Shown here piece after piece: positions 23,643 to 30,422 of a DNA stretch of 36,039 nt; positions within the stretch are counted from its first letter, which is position 1; each line of letters begins with the position of its first letter. Below the pieces are notes generated by a model. It worked only from the letters and a program-made list of their open reading frames with translations. It made no database searches and was not told where the DNA came from. A program made the translations under genes and the position numbers. The stretch is taken from positions 1 to 36,039 of the forward strand of contig DAOUBA010000121.1 in NCBI GenBank assembly GCA_034432855.1, in the 5' to 3' direction. Source of the stretch: DAOUBA01 sp034432855 (lineage in GTDB: Bacteria; Chloroflexota; Anaerolineae; B4-G1).

Positions 23643-23657
23643 TGAGACCAAGTCTCA
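23643..23657 (+). promoter_or_regulatory. Candidate Zur/Fur-family operator
   Basis: TGAGAC (23643-23648), CAA, GTCTCA (23652-23657): a perfect inverted repeat directly after the -10 box, at the likely transcription start, where binding would repress. TGAGA-N-TCTCA-like palindromes are common for Fur-superfamily proteins. Autoregulation by the gene that follows is inferred. Confidence 0.65.
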
Positions 23658-23673
23658 CTTACTCGGAGGGCTG

Positions 23674-24090
23674 ATGGCTGAGATTCTGGCAGAGCGCCTG
23701 CGACAGGCCGGCTACCGGTTGACCGCGCCACGACGGGCTGTGCTCCAGGTGATCGAGGCAACCGATAAACATCTGGGCTATGCAGAGACCCTGGAGCAGG
23801 GCCGCGCGATCTATCCCGCCCTGGGCCGGGCGACCGTTTATCGCACGCTGGAATTGCTGACCGATCTGGGAATCTTGCGCCCTATTCACCAGAGCGATGG
23901 CCGCGTGCGGTTTGCCCGCGTCGCCGACGGCCACCATCACCTGATCTGCCTGGGCTGTGGCGCAGCCATCCATTTCGACGAATGCCCGCTGGCGGAACTG
24001 GAGCAGACGCTCGAAAAGCGACTGCGATTCCAGATTCAGGGCCACCTGATCGAGTTCTACGGGGTGTGCAGGGAGTGCCAGAAGCGCTGA
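23674..24090 (+). CDS. zur: Fur-family metalloregulator, probably Zur
   Basis: A 138-residue Fur-superfamily repressor. Winged helix: RLRQAGYRLTAPRRAVLQVI, then GRATVYRTLELLTDLGI. Metal-binding part: ADGHHHLICLGCGAAIHFDE with a structural zinc site formed by C92/C95 and C132/C135 (VCREC). ATG 23674 follows GGAGG by a normal spacing. The downstream neighbours encode a zinc-type ABC transporter whose binding protein has a His-rich loop, so zinc-responsive repression (Zur) is more likely than iron or peroxide sensing; Mn control is the alternative. A palindrome at its promoter suggests it controls the whole locus. Confidence 0.85.
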   Translation: MAEILAERLRQAGYRLTAPRRAVLQVIEATDKHLGYAETLEQGRAIYPALGRATVYRTLELLTDLGILRPIHQSDGRVRFARVADGHHHLICLGCGAAIHFDECPLAELEQTLEKRLRFQIQGHLIEFYGVCRECQKR

Positions 24091-24114
24091 ATGGATGAGA
24101 AGGGGGATGTGGGG

Positions 24115-25035
24115 ATGAACCGGATGACTGTGACGCTCACGGTGCTGGTCGCATCGGCCCTGTTGATCAGTGGATGCCGGGGTCCATTGGGTGCAGAAAG
24201 CGCACGACCGCGCGTCCTCGCCGTCGCAACCTTCCTGGCCGACGTCGCGCAGAACGTGGCAGGCGAGCGGCTGACGGTCGAAGCCCTGATCCCGGCGGGG
24301 GTGGACCCGCACGCTTTCGAGCCGACGCCGCAGGATGTCGCAAGGGTGGCAGAGGCAGATGTGCTCATCATCAACGGCGCCGGGCTGGAGGCATTCCTCG
24401 GCCCGCTGTTGGAGAACACCGTAAGCGACGCGCGGGTCATCGAAGCCTCGGCCGGACTGACGCCCCGTGCGCCACACGAGGTGGAAGAAGCAGAAGAACA
24501 CGAACACCATCACGAAGGCGATCCACACTTCTGGCTCGACCCCAACAATGTGATCCGCTACGTCGAAAACATCCGCGACGGCTTGAGCCAAGCCGACCCC
24601 GGAGGCGCAGCCGTTTATGCGGCGAACGCCGCCTCGTACATCGCGCAACTGCGCGAACTGGACGCCTGGATCGTGACGCAGGTTGCACAGATTCCCCCGG
24701 AGCGCCGCCTGCTGGTGACGAACCACGAGAGCCTCGGCTATTTTGCCGACCGCTACGGCTTCCGCGTCGTCGGCGCCATCGTTCCCAGCGCGAGCACGGG
24801 GGCGTCTCCCTCGGCGGGAGAATTGGCGCAACTGATCCGGGACATCCGCGCCTCTGGGGCTCCAGCCATCTTCCTGGAGACCGGCGCGAATCCGCAACTG
24901 GCGGAACAGATTGCGCGCGAGACGGGAGCGAAAGTGGTTACCGGGCTGTACACCCACTCGACCGGCAGCGAGGCGCCGACGTACATCGAGATGATGCGAT
25001 GTAACGTGATGGCGATGGTGGAAACGTTGAAGTGA
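24115..25035 (+). CDS. znuA: Zinc ABC transporter substrate-binding lipoprotein (ZnuA type)
   Basis: A 306-residue cluster A-I metal-binding protein. Lipoprotein signal VASALLISGC (C21). Conserved features: VATFLADVAQNVAGERL, GVDPHAFEPTPQD with a metal-ligand His, a charged His-rich loop (EEAEEHEHHHEGDPHFW) characteristic of zinc rather than manganese proteins, LVTNHESLGYFADRYGF with a ligand His, and IFLETGANPQLAEQIARETG with a ligand Glu region. ATG 24115 is chosen over ATG 24091 because the GGGGG-containing stretch is then correctly spaced and the signal peptide starts well. Part of the zur-znu operon. The stop is followed at once by a 7-bp repeat piece. Confidence 0.88.
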   Translation: MNRMTVTLTVLVASALLISGCRGPLGAESARPRVLAVATFLADVAQNVAGERLTVEALIPAGVDPHAFEPTPQDVARVAEADVLIINGAGLEAFLGPLLENTVSDARVIEASAGLTPRAPHEVEEAEEHEHHHEGDPHFWLDPNNVIRYVENIRDGLSQADPGGAAVYAANAASYIAQLRELDAWIVTQVAQIPPERRLLVTNHESLGYFADRYGFRVVGAIVPSASTGASPSAGELAQLIRDIRASGAPAIFLETGANPQLAEQIARETGAKVVTGLYTHSTGSEAPTYIEMMRCNVMAMVETLK

Positions 25036-25053
25036 TACGTGAGGCGTGAAGCG

Positions 25054-25902
25054 ATGGGAATCGGCCAATCGGCCAATCGGCCAATCAACGAGTCAGAGGG
25101 GGAACCGGCGACGCTGGAATTGGAGGGGGTGACAGTGGCCTACGATGGCCGGCCGGCGCTGGAGGATGTGACGCTGCTCGTGCCGCACGGGGCGCAGGTG
25201 GCGGTCGTCGGGCCCAACGGCGCGGGCAAGTCCACGCTCTTCAAGGCACTGGTGGGCCTGTTGCCCCTGCGTACGGGGCGCATCCTGATCCACGGTAGGC
25301 CACTGGGCCACCACCAGGATTGCGTGGCCTACGTGCCGCAACGAGAGGAGGTGGACTGGCGCTTCCCGGTGACGGTGGCCGACGTGGTGATGATGGGGCG
25401 CTATGGGCGGTTGGGCTGGTTGGGTCGCCCCAGCGGGGACGACCGTACCATCGTCGCACGCAGCCTTGAACAGATGGGGCTGGCGGACCTTGCCGAGCGG
25501 CCTATCGGGGAACTCTCCGGCGGCCAGCAGCAACGCGCCTTCCTGGCACGGGCACTGGCGCAGCAGCCACACATCCTCTTGATGGACGAGCCGTTCACCG
25601 GCGTAGACGTCGCCACGCAGGAAACGACGCTGGCTTTGTTGGATCAATTGAGGGCGCAGGGCGTGACAGTGATGGTCTCGACGCACGACCTGAACCTGGC
25701 GGCGGAACGGTTTGATCAGATCGTGCTCCTGAACCGCCGCTTGATCGCCAGCGGCCCACCCGCGCAGGTCTTTACCCGGCAAGCCATCGCAGAGGCATTC
25801 GGGGGTCAGGCGTTGTTGTTGGGCGACGCGCTCGTGGTTGTGGACCGTTGCTGCCCGCCGGATAGCGGGACGCAAGGAGGCCGGCGATGGCCGGTTGGTT
25901 GA
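25054..25902 (+). CDS. znuC: Zinc ABC transporter ATPase (ZnuC type) with repeat-encoded N-terminus
   Basis: A 282-residue ABC ATPase of the metal family. Walker A GPNGAGKST (53-61), Q-loop YVPQREEVDW, signature LSGGQQQR, Walker B ILLMDEPFTGVD, H-loop VSTHDLN. The domain proper starts near residue 20 (TLELEGVTVAYDG). The first residues, IGQSANRPIN, are encoded by three GGCCAATC units, so the N-terminal extension is repeat-derived. ATG 25054 is chosen; a GTG at 25039 in the same frame would translate further repeat. No clear ribosome site precedes either. Overlaps the permease gene by 16 bases. Confidence 0.87.
   Translation: MGIGQSANRPINESEGEPATLELEGVTVAYDGRPALEDVTLLVPHGAQVAVVGPNGAGKSTLFKALVGLLPLRTGRILIHGRPLGHHQDCVAYVPQREEVDWRFPVTVADVVMMGRYGRLGWLGRPSGDDRTIVARSLEQMGLADLAERPIGELSGGQQQRAFLARALAQQPHILLMDEPFTGVDVATQETTLALLDQLRAQGVTVMVSTHDLNLAAERFDQIVLLNRRLIASGPPAQVFTRQAIAEAFGGQALLLGDALVVVDRCCPPDSGTQGGRRWPVG
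25063..25086 (+). repeat. 8-bp repeat encoding the N-terminus of the ZnuC-type ATPase
   Basis: Three exact copies of GGCCAATC (25063-25070, 25071-25078, 25079-25086), 24 bases, translated as GQSANRPI. A 7-bp family tract (ACGTGAG, GCGTGAA; 25037-25050) lies directly upstream, so two repeat families adjoin here. Confidence 0.85.
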
Positions 25903-26720
25903 TGGCGCCGTTGGCTTACGGCTTTATGCAACGGGGGTTGCTGGCCTCGCTCATCGTCGGCGTGCTGTGCGCGGTGGTGGGCTGTTACGTCGTCTTGCGT
26001 TCGATGGCCTTCCTGGGCGACGCGCTGGCGCACGCCATCCTGCCCGGCGTCGCCATTGCCTATCTGCTCAAAGGCGATCTGACGGTGGGGGCACTGGCGG
26101 CGGCGATAGCCGTCGCGCTGGGCATCGGGCTGATCTCACGCCGGGGCATAATCAAAGAAGACACCGCCATCGGCATCCTGTTTGCAGCAGCGCTCTCGCT
26201 GGGCATCGTCCTCATCAGCACGATCCGCACCTACGCCGTAGACCTTACCCACATCCTGTTCGGCAACGTGCTGGGGGTGAGCGCGGCGAATCTCCGGCTG
26301 ACCGCGGGCCTGAGCGTGGTGGTGTTGGGGACGATCGCGCTGCTGTACAAACCCTTCCTGGTGATCTCGTTCGATCCGGTGCTGGCCGCGACGCTGCGCC
26401 TGCCGGCGGAACTCTTGCGCAATCTGCTGTTGATCCTGCTGGCGTTGACGATCGTCGTTTCGATGCAGACGGTCGGTGTGGGGCTGGTATCGGCGATGCT
26501 GGTGACCCCGGCGGCGACCGCTTATCTGTTGACCCGGCGGCTTGGGGCGATGATGCTTATTTCGGCCTTCATCGGCGCGCTCTCGAGCGTAACGGGCCTG
26601 TACCTCAGTTACTACGCCAACGTCGCCTCCGGCGCGGCGGTGGTGCTGATGGCGACAGTTATTTTTCTGCTCGTCTTCCTGTTTGCGCCGCGACGGGGGG
26701 TGGTATGGAGACAGCGGTAA
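25887..26720 (+). CDS. znuB: Zinc ABC transporter permease (ZnuB type)
   Basis: A 277-residue ABC-3 family permease with about eight membrane helices. Recognisable stretches are GVLCAVVGCYVVLRSMAFLG, DALAHAILPGVAIAYLL (the cytoplasmic coupling region), EDTAIGILFAAALSLGIVLI, and GVGLVSAMLVTPAATAYLL near the C-terminus. It forms the channel for metal import with the preceding ATPase and lipoprotein. AGGAGG lies a few bases before ATG 25887, inside the ATPase gene. The 3' end overlaps the DUF523 gene by 16 bases, so that gene is probably co-translated. Confidence 0.9.
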   Translation: MAGWLMAPLAYGFMQRGLLASLIVGVLCAVVGCYVVLRSMAFLGDALAHAILPGVAIAYLLKGDLTVGALAAAIAVALGIGLISRRGIIKEDTAIGILFAAALSLGIVLISTIRTYAVDLTHILFGNVLGVSAANLRLTAGLSVVVLGTIALLYKPFLVISFDPVLAATLRLPAELLRNLLLILLALTIVVSMQTVGVGLVSAMLVTPAATAYLLTRRLGAMMLISAFIGALSSVTGLYLSYYANVASGAAVVLMATVIFLLVFLFAPRRGVVWRQR

Positions 26721-27184
26721 CCTACCTGGTCAGCGCGTGTCTCTTGGGGATGCCCGTTGCTTACGATGGGCAGGGGCGTCTGATGCAACGGCTACTGACG
26801 CTGGCGGCTCAGGGATGGGTCGTGCCCTTCTGCCCGGAAGTGGCGGGAGGGTTGGCGATTCCACGCCCACCGGCCGAGATTGTCGGCGGGAGCGGAGAGG
26901 ACGTGCTGGATGGGCAGGCGCGCGTGGTGACACGGGCAGGGGAAGACGTGACCGAAGCCTACCTGCGTGGGGCGGAAACGGCGCTTGTGACGGTGCAGCG
27001 ATACGGCGTTACTACGGCCATCCTCAAGCAGCATAGCCCCTCTTGCGGCAGCGCCTGTATCTACGATGGCACCCATAGCGGCAGGTTGCGGGCAGGCCAG
27101 GGGGTGACGGCGGCGCTTCTACGGCGGCACGGCCTGACCGTGTGGTCTGAGGAAGACCTGGATCGCCTGCCCACGCATCCTTGA
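26705..27184 (+). CDS. DUF523 family protein
   Basis: A 159-residue protein with the hallmarks of DUF523: YLVSACLLGMPVAYDG at the N-terminus, VVPFCPEVAGGLAIPRPPAE, and AILKQHSPSCGS. The conserved cysteines in these three motifs suggest metal or sulfur chemistry, but the family's function is not established. GGGGGGTGG serves as ribosome site before ATG 26705. It overlaps the zinc permease gene by 16 bases, so it is expressed with the zinc-uptake operon; a role tied to metal supply is possible but is only an inference from position. Confidence 0.85.
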   Translation: METAVTYLVSACLLGMPVAYDGQGRLMQRLLTLAAQGWVVPFCPEVAGGLAIPRPPAEIVGGSGEDVLDGQARVVTRAGEDVTEAYLRGAETALVTVQRYGVTTAILKQHSPSCGSACIYDGTHSGRLRAGQGVTAALLRRHGLTVWSEEDLDRLPTHP

Positions 27185-27189
27185 GCGAG

Positions 27190-27373
27190 ACGATGGTGTC
27201 GAAGAAACTGTCCCCCTGGGGTTGCCCGGCCACAGCAGTTCCTCGTGGTCGTGGGACTCCCAGCCCCACGCACCGCCGAGCGCGAACATTCCCGCGCTGA
27301 TGACGTAATCGTCCTTACGCGCTCTCGCGTCGTACCAGGCCGCCTCTGCGACGAAGCGCTCCCTCCAATGGTT
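27190..27373 (-). pseudogene. Remnant of a glycoside-hydrolase-like gene (C-terminal piece)
   Basis: The minus strand encodes NHWRERFVAEAAWYDARARK, DDYVISAGMFALGGAWGWES and HDHEELL. This resembles the end of TIM-barrel glycosidase-type domains that read 'ERF..E..WYD......D..V.G...F..GG..GW'. No start, barrel or upstream part is present. The readable part stops at the end of the DUF523 gene on the opposite strand. It looks like a relic left when the zinc operon, or a deletion, joined here. Confidence 0.5.
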
Positions 27374-27412
27374 GGTCGGCTGGCCGGATTGCCGCATACC
27401 AGCCACGCGAAC

Positions 27413-27443
27413 TTGCGCCAAAGTCGCATTTTTGTGGTACAAT
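27413..27443 (+). promoter_or_regulatory. Possible promoter of the cNMP-sensor kinase operon
   Basis: TACAAT (27438-27443) is a good -10 box; TTGCGC (27413-27418) is the best -35 but with a 19-base spacer. Confidence 0.4.
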
Positions 27444-27495
27444 AGTGGCATCGTGAACCGGTGCTTTCTTGAGGGGCGGGCCAGAGGAGGTAGCG

Positions 27496-27981
27496 ATGTC
27501 GGTTACCGAGTTGTTGCGACGCGTCGAGTTGTTTGCCGGGCTCGGGTCTGACCAGATCGAACGGATCGCCGCTCTGGGTCACGAGGTCACCTACAATGCC
27601 GGCGATGTCATCATCCGCGAGGGCGACCCCTCCGATGATCTGTACATCGTCCGCGATGGCATGGTCGAGGTGATGGTTGCCAGCGGGGCGATCCCCGATG
27701 TACCCGGCGAGCCCCAGCTCAGTTCGCTCGTGCGCCTGGGGAAGGGGCAAGTGTTTGGCGAGATGGCATTGGTGGATCAGGGCACCCGTTCGGCGACGGT
27801 GCGTTGCGCGGAAGATGGTACCACGCTCTATATCATCCCGCGCCGCGATTTCTGGGCGCTTTGCGAGAGCGACCATCACATCGGCTTCACCGTCGTGCGC
27901 AACGTCGCCGCCGATCTCTCGTTCAAATTGCGCCATCGCAACTTGCAGACGAGACTGGAACAGGCGGGAGGTGCGACGTGA
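27496..27981 (+). CDS. Cyclic nucleotide-binding domain protein
   Basis: A 161-residue stand-alone cNMP-binding domain. It begins with LLRRVELFAGLGSDQIERIA, has the beta-roll segments YNAGDVIIREGDPSDDLYIV, and the phosphate-binding cassette FGEMALVDQGTRSATVRC, in which Glu and Arg bind the cyclic phosphate and ribose in CRP and PKA. No DNA-binding wing follows, so it is not a CRP-type regulator. AGGAGG lies 6 bases before ATG 27496. The stop overlaps the next start (GTGA), and a histidine kinase gene follows, suggesting that it feeds a nucleotide signal into that system. Confidence 0.88.
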   Translation: MSVTELLRRVELFAGLGSDQIERIAALGHEVTYNAGDVIIREGDPSDDLYIVRDGMVEVMVASGAIPDVPGEPQLSSLVRLGKGQVFGEMALVDQGTRSATVRCAEDGTTLYIIPRRDFWALCESDHHIGFTVVRNVAADLSFKLRHRNLQTRLEQAGGAT

Positions 27982-28214
27982 TCTACAAGGTGAGTTACGT
28001 CGTCATCGGTCAGCCGCATCCAGGAGCGATCCTCAACCTGGAAAAACCCCCACGCGTCGGCGATAGGGTCATTTTGGATGGCCAGCCGTTCGAGGTCATA
28101 GAGGTCATTGACCTGGCGCCGCCGCGTGGCGATTTCGCTTACCTTCACGCTACCTGCCGGCCGGCGCGGGAGGAAGCGAGGCAGGAGGGCGCTTCAAAGC
28201 CCGAATCGGCGTGA
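27978..28214 (+). CDS. Small protein of unknown function between cNMP sensor and kinase
   Basis: A 78-residue protein starting at GTG 27978, which overlaps the stop of the cNMP-binding gene by four bases (GTGA). It reads IYKVSYVVIGQPHPGAILN, then RVGDRVILDGQPFEVIEVID, a small beta-barrel-like fold, and a charged tail. I do not recognise the family. Translational coupling on one side and the kinase start two bases beyond its stop on the other argue that it is real and works with its neighbours. Confidence 0.65.
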   Translation: MIYKVSYVVIGQPHPGAILNLEKPPRVGDRVILDGQPFEVIEVIDLAPPRGDFAYLHATCRPAREEARQEGASKPESA

Positions 28215-28215
28215 G

Positions 28216-30174
28216 ATGCTGAGCACTGGCGTAGAGAGGCCCGTGGCTGAAGAACGCGTCCTGGTCATAGAAGATAGCGTCGAGATCCGGCAACTGCTGA
28301 TTGATCTGGTGCTCCAACCCGGCGGCTATCGCACTATCGTCGCCGCCGACGGAGAGGAAGGGCTGCGCCTGGCCCTCCAGGAGTCCCCCGACCTCATTAT
28401 CCTCGATATGCAACTGCCGCGGATGGACGGGCTGCAGCTGTTGCGGGCGCTACGAGAGCAGCAGGCCGACGCGCCTGTCATCGTCGTGAGCATCCACGAG
28501 TCCGCCGAGACGGTCGCGCAGGTTTTTCGGCTGGGGGCAAGCGACTACATCGTCAAGCCCTTCGCTCCCCAGGAGATGCAGGAGGCCATCCGGCGCGCCC
28601 TCACCTTCGCAAGGTCTCACGCCGAGCGGGATCAACTGACACGGCAGTTGATGGAAGCGAACCAGCAACTCCAGCGCCAACTCCAGGAACTGAACGCCGT
28701 CTACACGATCGGCCGTGCGGTCACGTCGGTTCTGGACCTGGATGCCGTGCTCAACCGCGTGGTCGAGGCCTCGGTCTACGTAGCCAGGGCCGAAGAGGGC
28801 CTGCTTATGCTGTTGGACGCAGCGAGCGGCGAACTCTATCTGCGGGCGGCGAAGGACATAGATGAGAGGGTGACAAGCAGCCTGCGCGTGCGCGTGGAAG
28901 ATAGCGTCGCCGGGCGGGCGATTCGGAGCGGGCGTCCGGTGCTCATCACCGGCAAACCCACCAAGATCGCCACCGGCTATCTCGCCAAGTCCTTGCTCTA
29001 CCTGCCATTGCGGGTAGCCGACCGTGGCGCGATCGGCGTGTTGGGGGTATTCAACCGTCAATCCGATCGCTCCTTCGCCGAGCGCGACGTCTTTCTGCTC
29101 TCGGCCGTGGCGGACTATGCCGCGATTGCCATTGAGAATGCCCGCCTCTTCGAGACGGTCGAGTTCGAGCGCGTCAAGTTGGAAGCGATCCTGCGGGAAG
29201 CGCAAGAGGCGGTCATCGTCGTGGACGAGCAGGACAAGGTCTTGCTGTGCAATGCGGCGGCCCGCACTGCGTTGGGTCTGAACGAGGGCGATCCGGCCTA
29301 CCGGCCCGTTGACGAGGTCGTGGCGCATCCAACCCTGCGTGAGATGTTCAGCCAGGGCCGTGGTACGGGACAGGTTGCGCGCGGTGAAGTGGCGTTGGAG
29401 AGCGGGCGGACGTTCAACGCGCAACTCACGCCGATTCGAGGGGTTGGGAAGGTGCTGGTGATGCAGGACATCACGCACCTGAAGGAACTGGATCGCGTCA
29501 AGTCCGAGTTCGTCGCCACCGTCTCCCACGACCTGCGTACCCCGCTGACTGTGATCCAGGGATACATCGAGTTGCTGCCACGGGTCGGGCCGCTGAACGA
29601 GCAACAATGGCACTTTATCCAGCGCGCCCACAATAGCATACAGGCGATCACCGAACTGATCGGGGATCTGCTCGACATCGGGCGCATCGAGGCCGGCTTC
29701 GATTTAGAGATGGCGCCATGCAACCTGATTCAGATGATCGAAGAGGCAATTCGCAGCATCCAGCCGCAAGCCCAGGAAAAGTTGCAGGACCTGCGCTGGA
29801 AGTCACCGGGTACTCTACCGCTGGTGCGGGGTAACAGCCGTACCCTAGGCCAGGTGATGGACAACCTGCTCAGCAACGCGGTCAAGTATACCCAGGAGGG
29901 GGGCTGGATCGAGGTTAGTGCAAGCCAAGAGAACGGACACATCGTGGTGCGGGTGGCCGATAACGGTATCGGGATTCCACCGGAGGAACAGCCCTACATC
30001 TTCGACAGGTTCTACCGCGTCGAGTCGGAAGAGACGGCCGGTATTCGCGGCACCGGGCTGGGATTGTCCATTGTCAAGGCGGTAATCGAAAAGCACAATG
30101 GGCGGGTGTGGGTCGAAAGCAGGCCCGGCGTGGGCAGCACGTTCAGTTTCGTGCTGCCTGTAATGAAGACCTGA
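28216..30174 (+). CDS. Hybrid sensor histidine kinase: REC-GAF-PAS-HisKA-HATPase
   Basis: About 652 residues from ATG 28216 (GTG 28243 is an alternative start). Order: receiver domain (about 12-130) with phospho-acceptor D64 in IILDMQLPRMDG and YIVKPF; short coiled coil; GAF domain (about 165-320); PAS domain (about 330-425, REAQEAVIVVDEQDKVLLCN); HisKA with H438 in VSHDLRTPLTV; HATPase with DNLLSNAVKYT, VADNGIGIPPEE and GTGLGLSIVKAV. No membrane helix, so it is a cytosolic sensor. An N-terminal receiver means it probably acts as an intermediate in a phosphorelay. Preceded by a cNMP-binding protein and a small protein in the same operon; no response-regulator output gene adjoins. Confidence 0.92.
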   Translation: MLSTGVERPVAEERVLVIEDSVEIRQLLIDLVLQPGGYRTIVAADGEEGLRLALQESPDLIILDMQLPRMDGLQLLRALREQQADAPVIVVSIHESAETVAQVFRLGASDYIVKPFAPQEMQEAIRRALTFARSHAERDQLTRQLMEANQQLQRQLQELNAVYTIGRAVTSVLDLDAVLNRVVEASVYVARAEEGLLMLLDAASGELYLRAAKDIDERVTSSLRVRVEDSVAGRAIRSGRPVLITGKPTKIATGYLAKSLLYLPLRVADRGAIGVLGVFNRQSDRSFAERDVFLLSAVADYAAIAIENARLFETVEFERVKLEAILREAQEAVIVVDEQDKVLLCNAAARTALGLNEGDPAYRPVDEVVAHPTLREMFSQGRGTGQVARGEVALESGRTFNAQLTPIRGVGKVLVMQDITHLKELDRVKSEFVATVSHDLRTPLTVIQGYIELLPRVGPLNEQQWHFIQRAHNSIQAITELIGDLLDIGRIEAGFDLEMAPCNLIQMIEEAIRSIQPQAQEKLQDLRWKSPGTLPLVRGNSRTLGQVMDNLLSNAVKYTQEGGWIEVSASQENGHIVVRVADNGIGIPPEEQPYIFDRFYRVESEETAGIRGTGLGLSIVKAVIEKHNGRVWVESRPGVGSTFSFVLPVMKT

Positions 30175-30202
30175 TGGCGATACGCTGGTTGTGTGGCATC
30201 AG

Positions 30203-30290
30203 GCGGGGCGCCCCGCACAGGGCGTAGGGCGAGTCGGCGACTCGCCCGTGCTACCGGCGTAGGGTTTCCGTAGGGTTTTCGTAGGGTTTG
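30203..30290. repeat. Palindromes and an 11-bp tandem repeat after the kinase gene
   Basis: GCGGGGCGCCCCGC (30203-30216) is a perfect palindrome. GGGCGAGTC-GGC-GACTCGCCC (30227-30247) forms a 9-bp hairpin. Three 11-base units follow: CGTAGGGTTTC, CGTAGGGTTTT and CGTAGGGTTTG (30258-30290). Confidence 0.85.
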
Positions 30291-30370
30291 CGTCAAGTCG
30301 GACGATACAAAGTGTATTATAGTATAAGCGAGTCAGGGGTGGTTTCTTTTCTTCTTCTCCTCCTTTTGGT

Positions 30371-30398
30371 GAGAGCCGGATCACCGCATCCGGCTCTC
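30371..30398. repeat. 11-bp hairpin between convergent kinase and Wzy genes
   Basis: GAGAGCCGGAT (30371-30381) pairs perfectly with ATCCGGCTCTC (30388-30398) across a 6-base loop. There is no T-run on either side, so it is a weak terminator candidate. Its minus-strand text (GAGAGCCGGATGCGGTGA) resembles a segment common in group II introns. Confidence 0.6.
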
Positions 30399-30422
30399 CG
30401 TGCGTTTATTGCCGGCGTTCTG

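Noticed and set aside
23659..25068. Long minus-strand open frame opposite zur and znuA
   Set aside because: No recognisable protein features; the plus strand encodes well-conserved Fur and ZnuA proteins with promoter and ribosome sites.
25838..26704. Plus-strand open frame in front of the DUF523 gene that would fuse with it
   Set aside because: It overlaps the zinc permease gene in another frame and reads as arginine- and glycine-rich nonsense; the DUF523 start at 26705 has its own ribosome site.
28450..29631. Minus-strand open frame opposite the hybrid kinase
   Set aside because: No domain pattern; the plus strand encodes a complete REC-GAF-PAS-HisKA protein.
30258..30290. Telomere-like TAGGGTTT units
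   Set aside because: Three 11-bp units in a bacterial intergenic region, next to other repeats; the resemblance to plant telomere repeats is coincidental.
30371..30398. Group II intron
   Set aside because: Only one short hairpin resembles intron sequence; there is no reverse transcriptase, domain V or the rest of the structure.
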